Shown here in pieces: positions 55,334-64,000 of a DNA stretch of 64,000 nucleotides (the stretch's first letter is position 1; each line of letters opens with the position of its first letter). The position numbers were made by a program, and so were the translations under genes. Origin of the DNA: Nemertoderma westbladi (Eukaryota > Xenacoelomorpha > Nemertodermatida > Nemertodermatidae); the NCBI GenBank assembly GCA_032718475.1, contig JAUCBJ010002234.1:1-64000 (forward strand), read 5' to 3'. The notes beneath the pieces were generated by a model. That model searched no databases. It had not been told where the DNA came from and saw nothing but the letters and a program-made list of their open reading frames with translations.

Positions 55334-58300
55334 AATGGTGTGTTATTGGTAACAACTATGTATTACAGTATTACAGTATTACTAAATGCAGAATTAGCCT
55401 ACACCAGTACGCTGTACGCCAGTACCGGTACTGCAGTACGCGCGCTGCAGTTTGCAGGTTTGGTCTTATACAGTTATACACCACTGTATCACTGTATCCT
55501 GAAAGCTGAAACTACTGTACAAGTGCAATGTAATTGCAGTCGTAATTGCAGTGCAATGCAATATACAGTGTCTTCAGTCTGCATGCGTGCTGTGCACTTC
55601 TTACTGGTCCGCAATGCCTAATCTCTAAAATCACATACGGAATATTCTCTATAGGAATCCATTACATACGCACGTACGCGTATGTGCATACGGATACGGC
55701 GAATGCATACGGATACGGATACGGCGAGAAGTTATACCCATACTGGAATAGGCAATACTGCAATAAGGTTACCGTAATTTGTTTCAACACGGACTGGGAT
55801 GATGTTTTGGTTTTACTGTGCTTTTTACTCCCAGCATTTTCTATATTATGACATGTTTCTATACACTCTACAGTATATGGTTTAATGCCCTGTATTATTA
55901 GTACCAACCCTAACGCAAACACCTTTTGTTTTTATTACTTTTAGTTATACAGTATAAACTTACTGTACCACCGCCGTGGCAGCGCTGTGGTGACTTGTTT
56001 TCAAGCGCTTACAGCTAAAAGATTGAAAGTAAAAATAATAATTCTGACTCACCCTGGAAGGAAGGATGGATGTGTATGGTTATCTCTCGGTGGGATAAAT
56101 ATTTCTCCATTTGACGCAACACCGCCGCGGCCGCTATGAGGGAGGTGAATACCGCGGCCGCTCCTAAAGCCGCAGGCCATCGCTAACTATATAGGTTAAC
56201 TTGGGATTCTGGGGGACTTTTCGATGAAGGAACTGACCAAATTTTTTTATTTTCTCACCAGGGGAGCGGCTCGGAATTCTAAGATATTAGCAACTCATTA
56301 TTAAATCTAACCCTTCGACGGACACGGCGGACAAAAAACCGTCATTTTTTCGACAATTTTAAAATTTTTTTGAAAGGCGCTCTACAGTGGCTCGAAAAAA
56401 CCCTAGGTTATTGCTTAGCCGACGCCGGGATACGATAGAAGGGATTAATTAGTGAATTCGTTTTTTTTTTCAAAAAAGATTACCACGCCTTTTTTCCGAA
56501 AATGTCCATCAAAGTTGAAAAAACGGACAAAATGACTTTGCGGGATCCGCTATAACTCGGCTAATATTAATCGTACGGGGACGAAAGTAACGCGGTTGGA
56601 AAGGGGAAGAGTGGTACTACCTTCGTATCGAATGGGGGTAAGATATTTATTAAAATTTCGGGTGGAAAAAGGGGCTGTAAATTTGTACGTTTTTGTCCGT
56701 CTTTTTTGGAAAACTTATTTCCGAAATGTTTAATTCGACAACGCGGGTAGGAATCCACTAATTCTTTTATGAAACTCGTAGAAGACCATTGGGGCTACGT
56801 TCCTATCGAATGGGGGTACAAAAAATATGTCGGCAATAGGGGCCAAAAAGGGCCAGAATTTGTAAAGTAGTTTTTATCGAATAATTTTTTATTTTTAACT
56901 TTAGTTGGTTAAGGTACATTCTATACAGTCAATATCCATACAGGGAATTCAAATATGCTATCGGTTTTGCTCCAAGGATGATATTAAAAAAATGAGGGCC
57001 AAAATTATAATTTCGCGCTTCAAACTTGCTTCGCGGGAAATCGTTTAGCTCGAAAACTACTTAACTTACGGGAGATTTGTTTACACAGACTTATAGTGCG
57101 TTAAATTATCTATCTAACAGCGTTAATCACAGCGCCGGAGGTATTATAAAACTGGAGCGGCAGGCGATCGTGTGAAATATAATATTTATAAAAAGGGACG
57201 AAAATTTTTTTTTTTAACAAATCGCTATTCCATTATAATTTAGCGTATTGCGCCAAAGTACCTGTAAAAAGTATCAAATTAACTCCGCTATCTTTTATCT
57301 TAACATATATAATTAAAATTACGAATTTTAAGGGTCGAAAAATATCGCGTTATTTTGGCCCTTTTTTTAAATTTTTTTGGGGCCAAAAATAACCCCTTCT
57401 CAAAAGATTAAGAAAAAAATTACGGCAAAGAATATACTGTACCAATTTTATTGAATTTGGACCACCAGAACCGAAGTTAGAGCGATTTTAGTGAAAAAAT
57501 AAAAATAATTTTTTTTGCAAAAAAATTAAGAATGATCAGGTCAATATTGGATTTCGAACCCGCGAACTTAGGTTTCATTAACGTGATTGATAACCACTAG
57601 ACTATGTGACCAAGAGAATTTGAAATTTTCGAGTGACTATTTTTAAACATAAATAACTTCGGTTCTACAGGGCCGTTTAATCTGAAACTTTTTTCATTGG
57701 ATAGAGGATAGATGGTAGTGTGTGAAATACGATAAAACTTGGGAAAAGACTTTGTGCACTTAGTGCAAAATGCACTTAAATAGTGAACATTTTTTCGATA
57801 TTTCAAACACTATTATTTCCAGTTCTATTCATCGTAGAATGTTATTTTTTGGATTAAAATGTAGTTTGGAATGATTTCTAACTATAATCGTAACATTTGT
57901 TTAACTTTTTATGTCTATAAAGTGACTTAAAATGTCCATGAATATGGTCCAAAATCGCAAATCCAGATTTATTAAATTGGACTTTTGACACTTTTAGCGA
58001 CTGACACTTGATCATACACCATCGTAGATCGGTAGAGGATAAACATAAGTTTGTTAAATAAGATCCACCATTACGATCTGCTAAAGTGCATTTGTACAAA
58101 TAAGTGTGCAAAAGTGCAAATTTTTTAATAAGGTCAAATTATATAGTATTGGGTTATTTTCTTTGCAGATACTTTATTTTCATATTAATATGTTGTTTGA
58201 ACCTTACTGAGCGCATTAGGGGATATGCGTACAAATAACCGGCCCTTATGAGGCTTCGATTGGGTAAATTAATAAAACATAAGGTTGTATAGTATAATAT

Positions 58301-58440
58301 TCTAAAAACCAGTGTGATATTAAATGCACTTTAATTAATAAATAGAAATCAAATAACAATTGGACCACACAATTAAAAACTCGCACAATTTTGTACTTAT
58401 TATATCGCTTCAAATTAATTCAACAGTGGATATTTGGGGG
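55334..58440. other. Non-coding, AT-rich region
   Basis: ACTGTA-rich DNA, a small CATACGGATACGG repeat (about 55685-55725), then 56200-58140 with many A/T and G/C homopolymer blocks and no open frame of note. A minus-strand tRNA-like remnant (57541-57612; TAGTCTAGTGGTTATCA and CGCGGGTTCGAAATCC) may be a decayed tRNA; 5 bp of its acceptor could pair. Confidence 0.45.
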
Positions 58441-58465
58441 AAGGGGGAAGTTACAGTGTGCATTC

Positions 58466-58514
58466 GGGGGAAGTTTGGTGAACTGCATTTATGCAGTGAA
58501 TCCAAACTTCCCCC
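58466..58514. repeat. 49-nt hairpin
   Basis: GGGGGAAGTTTGG (58466-58478) pairs exactly with CCAAACTTCCCCC (58502-58514). ACTGCAT and ATGCAGT extend the stem after a small internal loop, leaving about 2 nt at the tip. Confidence 0.85.
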
Positions 58515-59584
58515 TTTGATATATCATATACTTAAGACATGCTAGGGTGACGGGGAAATATTTGTTACTGTCACACTTTGCTTCCATTTATCCTATCCTT
58601 TATTATTACCCCAGTCAGATAAGAGATAATAAATCAGTAAAAACTAAACTAAACTGTCTTTCATGCAAACAAATTTCTAACTAAAGACGGGTGAATGACC
58701 ATGACCATGGAAATAATTTTAAATATAATTGTATATCAACTATTTGGGGAGGCTTCCAAGTTAAACCCGAAAACAATTATTTTGTTACATACAGTAGTAA
58801 ATAACGTTGTATGTTCTTCTTCCTCTCATAATAAAATATAAATGAAATATCTCAGATCGCTATGCCCTGTAACATTTCACAACCAAAATATTTAAGTGTG
58901 AAAAGTGTAGGCCTACCACACCCCGCCCAAACAACCGCAAACGCATAGCCAACAAATTTAACAAAAGGTTACATACATGTTGGGTTCATGACGAGATGAG
59001 TGAAAATTGATCGCGTAATATAAAGTAAAAAATTAAGAGACGGGCTGGCTCTCCTCCACTTTCTTACCCAATGGATATGTTGTTGTAATAATCTAATATT
59101 GGGGCGGCTTTCTCTCGTTAAAACTTCATGCAATCTCATTAATTTTGTAGAATTTATTATTTTTTTCGTCATTTCTCGTGGGCCTTGCAGCGCAGGTCGG
59201 GGACAGATTGATATAATATACAGTAATGCAATATACACTACACAATATGTCTCTGTCATATATTTTCCTCGAAGCTATTACTACATGAAGTAGCTAATGG
59301 ACTGTGCAGTTGTAAATCAAATAATTAACTACTGTACTGTATTATTATTAAAACGTTGATCTAGGCCCTACTTTACTGAAACTTAATCTAAAATTTTATA
59401 AATATAATAGGTACATTAAATATGCCGGGTTTGGGGTGCTACACAATACAGTATGTAATGCCATAGGACAGTCACAGTAGGCTAGGCCTAGGTCTATGTA
59501 TTGTTCTATATCACTCCATTACTACTGTATATCTCAGAAATTACGCTAATTGTTTCTTCAAGTACAGTACATTGTACACATATG

Positions 59585-59750
59585 GTGGCCTAACGTTGTC
59601 ACTACGATTTATACACTCTAAAGTGTAAAATATATTGACTATTTTTATATAGGGTCAATGTTCATGGCCGAACGTTGTCACTACAATTTAATTCGTAGTA
59701 CCAACGTTCCACGTGGCCGAACGTTGTCACAACGAATTAAATCGTAGTTT
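59585..59750. repeat. Three spaced copies of a 20-bp word
   Basis: GTGGCCTAACGTTGTCACTA, then ATGGCCGAACGTTGTCACTA and GTGGCCGAACGTTGTCACAA, the last two followed by AATTTAATTCGTAG and GAATTAAATCGTAG. Spacing is about 78 and 50 bp. Confidence 0.6.
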
Positions 59751-59950
59751 TTATCGCTTTAACTTTTACAGAGTCACAGAGTAGTCTGAAGTTTCCCTGC
59801 TTCCTTTACTGCTTTCCCATTCATTGTCTATTTTTATTTTTAAAAGTTTTATTTATTTAAAATCATTTTACTCATTAAAATTATAATTTGTAAAATAATT
59901 TAGCGAAAATTCAATACTATCAATTAGACAATAGAAAATAAATTAAAGTT

Positions 59951-60230
59951 ATGAATATTTTGAAAGGGATACAAAAACAGTTACCTTTAGAAAATGAAGA
60001 AAATTTGAGTGAGAAAGATGAAGAAGAAGAGGGTGACGAGATGGCGAATAAAATAGTGAGGACCAGGATGAAGTTGAAGAGAGTGAGGTTGAGAATGAAG
60101 GTCAGGAAGAAGACGAAGAAAGTGAAGGTCAGGAAGAGGGTAGAGAAAGTGAAGGACAGGAAGAGGATGAAGAAAGTGAAGGTCAGGAAGAGGGTGAAGA
60201 AAGTGAATGAAATAATCTTCGCTTCGCAAT
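59951..60230 (+). pseudogene. Broken acidic open frame over a GA-rich 30-bp repeat
   Basis: The ATG frame starts acidic (ENLSEKDEEEEGDEM) then turns basic (KKVKVRKRV repeats). In another frame the second half reads EGQEEDEES/EGQEEGEESE, about four 10-aa units ending in TGA at 60208. A single indel near 60047-60060 would join the acidic halves, so this could be a frameshifted acidic protein. A chance reading of a GA-rich minisatellite is equally possible. Confidence 0.3.
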
Positions 60231-60684
60231 GCATATTTAGACACTGACGTGCTGCGCACAGGCTGCAGTCAATATAACTTGTATAATTTCTCAAAAAGGC
60301 CTTAAAGTAAATTGTAACCTCTCGCAATCGAGAATCTGCCCCATAGATTGTTCATTCATGTGTGACCTGGATTGAGAGCCTGCTGCTTTGGGGTATAATA
60401 GAAGTAACTCCTATACAACGAAGAGACCCTAATTAATATTGTAGCACGGCCTACAACCTTCAGGAACTCGTGCCTTGGCAGGCGTCAAGGTGAGTCATTG
60501 TGGACGCCGCTCGGGTATAACCTAAGGGGCCTAAAAGCAGGTTGCGTGTGTTAGAGTTACTAATGGTTTCAAAACTAAACCTGCTGCTTGGTTAAAGCTG
60601 CTTGGGGTCAAAGGTCAAAGTTAAAGCTGCCTGGAAACAGCTAAAATTAGTTAGGAAAGATCAGGGGTGTCACTTATGACACCC

Positions 60685-60976
60685 GTTTGGGACTCTTTGT
60701 GACAGTTTGACATCGCACTCATGACCCATTGGGTGTTAAGGCGCTAATTGGTCTGATTAATTAGGATCATCAATTAAACCCCAATTAGGAGTCGTAAGAC
60801 ACCTATTAGGGATTAAATAAATAAATTAATTGATGACACCCGTCAATTAGGGTCTAATTAGCCTAATTGGGATGTGTCACCCAGACAGCCTGGCGCCAAT
60901 GACACCCTATGGATGCTATGACTCATCGATGAGTCATGAGTTAGGTCCAACTGTCACAAAGCCGCCCAAGACCCTA
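60685..60976. mobile_element. Possible foldback element with ~12-bp inverted ends
   Basis: CTTTGTGACAGTT near 60696 is mirrored by AACTGTCACAAAG near 60949-60961, with TTTGGGAC / GCCCAAGAC further out. Between are many CTAATTAG-type words and the palindrome GACTCATCGATGAGTC. No target duplication resolved. Confidence 0.4.
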
Positions 60977-61527
60977 CTAATCTAGACTTTAATATATATT
61001 ACTGTAATATCTTCTTTCTAATATATAAATCTGCTGAGTTTGTATGTATGTATGTATGTCCATCGATACAAGTCATCAGATTTCGCTCTCATTACATTCT
61101 TTTTGGCTCATTTGATGCGTATTAACACGATGCATACAGCTGTCACTGTCTCCGGGTTTTCTTTTACACGTTTATTGTTTGCGTGAGGTCGAGGTAGGCC
61201 TAGCAGTTCAGTCCTGTAGTCTCTCACTCTACCTCTATTTGACACTATCTTGCACGTCTACGTGATGCATATCGTCATAAGCACGTGAACGTGAACCGTC
61301 ATTGCTGAATCTCGAAGCTAATTTTACGCATATGCCCAGCCCAGATGCCTGTATGCCCCTTGGCGAATGCGTATTTGTGGTCAAATTGGGCTATTCTGTA
61401 GTCGTTTTCGGCCAAATTGCTGGTCAACTGACAGGAAACTGTATTACATCAGTTGCACCATCAGACTCAATCTGTTGTAACGGACACTTTGCAGATATAT
61501 ACCTGACCATAGGTTTGGAAGGACTCT

Positions 61528-62060
61528 GACCAGTCTGCGTTTCTCCAGTCTACCGCTAGATGGCGAAATATCTGAAAGTGATCATCTTCTCCACTTTGTT
61601 ATTTACAATCCCTTTAGACTGATACTTTGTAGTTATCTACTACAGCATAGTTTAATTGTATCTGTACGGAGTCGCAGTGTCGTCTGCAGTTCCCCAGTCT
61701 ACTGCTAGATGGCGAAATGTCTGCAAGTGAACATCTTCTCCAACTTTGATATTTACAATCCATTTAGACTGAAACTTGCTAGCATCTACTACAGCATATA
61801 TACGTTGTATCTTTACAGAAATGCAGCGACGTCTGCATTATAGCAGTCTGCTGGTAGAGTGTGAAATTTCTGAAAGTTAACATTTTCTCGAACTATTATT
61901 ATTTACTGTTAAGATGTTATTGCTGTTAAGCTGAAACTTAACAGTTACTGTATCTCCTACGTGGGTGGGGTTTTATTTCATGATGGTATGAATCTGTTCC
62001 ATATGCAGTTCTCCAATCTGCCATATATATCTCAACATATTCACGATCATCTGTACATGG
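61528..62060. repeat. Diverged tandem repeat, ~145-bp unit, three copies plus a part
   Basis: Shared blocks: CCAGTCTACNGCTAGATGGC, GAAAT.TCTG.AAGT, CATCTTCTCCA, ATTTACAATCC.TTTAGACTG and TCTACTACAGCATA at 61545, 61695 and (weaker) 61845, with a partial fourth near 62005. Confidence 0.75.
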
Positions 62061-62742
62061 ACTAGAAAGCTTCTAGTTTATAGTACACTCTGTACAGTAT
62101 ATGTAGATGTTGTAGGAAATCCATTATATCCCTCCACCATTAACTTTATTTTTGTTTATCTAAAACATTAATAGGCCTACAGTATGCGATATTTAGGAAG
62201 GAAAGAGTGCTGATAATACTGATAATAGTCTAATAGTTGAGACAGATAAACATGTTTGTGGGGCCTTCGCGCAGCACGATGCTCAGTTACGAGATACAGA
62301 GTAATATTGAGCGATTCTACTGTATCACAAACTCGGTATCTAAGAAATTTAACCAAACACCAGTAAATCAAAGAGTGGGGAATAAATATACAAACAGCAC
62401 AAATTTCTAAAAAATATAATTAAAGATCGCATATTATTTAATTTACTTAACCAACAAAGAAATCAATAAACTCATGTTATTGGTAACATGTTAAACTCAT
62501 AAAGTAATATATTAAATATTTTAGGCGTGGAGGCGACCCAATTTGTAAGAAATATTAAAACTTACCTTAAGCCGATAGTATTGATACTGAGATATTAATT
62601 TATCACGTCAACACCTCAACGAAATTATTTAGCTAATTATTAAGAAGAATCATGATTAAGTACTCGGCCAATCATTTTGTAAGCACAATACACAATAACC
62701 AAGCTGGCTTATTATTCTGGCTCATTATAGTGTTTCCTTTGA

Positions 62743-62766
62743 GCATGCTTGCTATTGCAAGCATGC
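62743..62766. repeat. 10-bp perfect hairpin
   Basis: GCATGCTTGC and GCAAGCATGC around TATT. Confidence 0.8.
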
Positions 62767-63867
62767 CAACGAAGGAGGGAGCTATTATAGCTGGAGACGG
62801 GGCATTTTAATAAGTTAATTACGTTTAGATAAATTAAAAACACATTTCTTAAAGCAAATCTCTTGAACTAATTAAAAACTATAATGGAATGGGGTTATAT
62901 ACAGTTGTATAATTTTTAAGTATAATTATTTAAATATTACACAAGAAAATAATTAATATCCTTTAAGAGGCAAGATGAAAATGCTGTTTTTACCCTGATT
63001 AACTAATTAACTGCTATTATCTTAGCTTCTCGAAGGCCACACGAGAAAATTCAACTTGGAAAATTTATAAACTTTTGCCAAACAACATGTGTACCAAGTT
63101 TGGATAGATTTCATTAAGATTTGGTTGAGTTATTAACGTTTAAAATTGAACACAACAGAACAACAGACACACCGATTGAGTTAGTGGTACCTAAGCCACT
63201 TGGTAGCTAAGCTCGCTTACTTTCGTGGCTCGCCCCCCTCTTCGTTCACTACTTACTCGCTAAATAAATCACAGTTGAGCTAAGTGGCAATGGGTCTTTG
63301 GGCCACTTGACTAATATGAGGACCCATTACTTTCAAGGTCCAAAACTATAATAATAAACAAAAATACAATGTTTTACAAATGATACCCGTTTGCCAATGT
63401 TTTCCTATATATTTTTATTTTTTATTTTTATTTTATTTTTATATCGGGATTCGCCCTCGGGTTGTTTCCTGCCCGCGGGTTAAATAACCGGGAAAATAAC
63501 TCAATAATAGGGTAATAAATATAGTTATAGTTACAGTATTAAAAAATATTCAAAATCATTCAGTTACAGTCCAGTTACAACTGCAAACTATAATTTGATT
63601 GGCCAAAGGGCTACAGTCACTCTTTGATTGGCTCTGCATGCGAACCAAACTTGCCAAATGATTTCTAAAGACATTATTGGTGAAAATCTGCATTGTGATT
63701 TGGACTATATATCACCTCCAAACCCAACCAGAAAACATGACTAAAATAATTCCCATTTATTCATAAAAACAAACAATAGAGATGGTGAAGCTAAAATAAA
63801 AACATGATACTAATAATTAAAAATTCTCTAGACACAGACCTGAGGTTGAACTCTGAAATAGAGATTG

Positions 63868-64000
63868 AGGGGGAACTGAACGCAAATCCCATCTCGGCGT
63901 ATTAATATCTCGTCTCAATGTTAAATTTATCAAATAAGGAAAATGAGCAGTTTAAATTGGCACGTTTTCCAACCAAAACAATAAACTAAAGTAAAGGAAA
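63868..64000 (+). mobile_element. Dispersed repeat copy, cut by the window end
   Basis: Begins GGGGGAACTGAACGCAAAT, the inverse of the right end of the copy at 52868-53042 (GCGTCCAGTTCCCCC), then shares CAATGTTAAATTTATCAA, GGCACGTTTTCCAACC and AAAACAATAAACTAA with the other copies. Confidence 0.5.

Noticed and set aside
57541-57612. tRNA gene on the minus strand
   Set aside because: B-box is good and 5 acceptor pairs are possible, but the anticodon arm cannot be drawn convincingly.
61302-61529. 75-aa frame
   Set aside because: No domain and it runs into a tandem repeat; probably chance.

Overview
The window is eukaryotic, nuclear DNA from an invertebrate animal, probably marine. GT-AG introns break up RPS24 and a secreted CUB/ShKT gene. 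There is a proteasome activator PSME3, a gustatory-receptor-like 7TM gene, tRNA-derived SINEs, two families of EN/RT LINEs, a hAT MITE, and very large minisatellites. The sequence does not fix the species; a vertebrate is unlikely because RPS24 is divergent and a Gr-like receptor is present.

Layout. 1-3.2 kb: SINE tails, a decayed LINE scrap and an 863-bp hAT element with 8-bp target duplication. 3.8-14.1 kb: RPS24 in four exons (ATG-only first exon). Its last intron opens with about 6.6 kb (about 150 copies) of a 44-bp repeat that is a copy of the end of exon 3 plus the 5' splice site. 14.5-17.5 kb: a 28-bp minisatellite (about 104 copies). 18.7-25.9 kb: two divergently transcribed intronless genes, a 1459-aa protein with a TBC-like region (apparently lacking the arginine finger) and a TTC23-like TPR protein. 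An X-box-like palindrome lies between them, so joint control by RFX and a ciliary role are a reasonable guess. 26.5-30.4 kb: a foldback minisatellite and a damaged LINE copy.

31.7-53.4 kb: a gene for a secreted protein (signal peptide, CUB, Thr-rich repeats, ShKT). Its first exon can be joined in phase to exons 16 kb away. The inferred 16-kb intron holds, on the opposite strand, an intronless Gr-like 7TM receptor gene whose N-terminus carries sixteen 17-aa repeats. It also holds a full-length LINE with an intact ORF but a Glu-to-Lys change in its endonuclease, a TTAA-flanked foldback element, and a LINE chimera. The second intron is mostly a 55-bp minisatellite (about 57 copies) with an 821-bp higher-order duplication. 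54.6-55.3 kb: intronless PSME3 on the minus strand. 55.3-64 kb: AT-rich non-coding sequence with hairpins, tRNA-like remnants and small tandem repeats; no convincing gene.

The most unusual item is the RPS24 array, in effect a satellite of tandem splice donors inside a ribosomal-protein gene. Next are the repeat-extended receptor with a 185-nt near-perfect palindrome just downstream of its stop codon, and the group of transposons whose termini are long G-runs. Copy numbers are estimated from array length divided by unit length; all names come from reading motifs, not from database searches.
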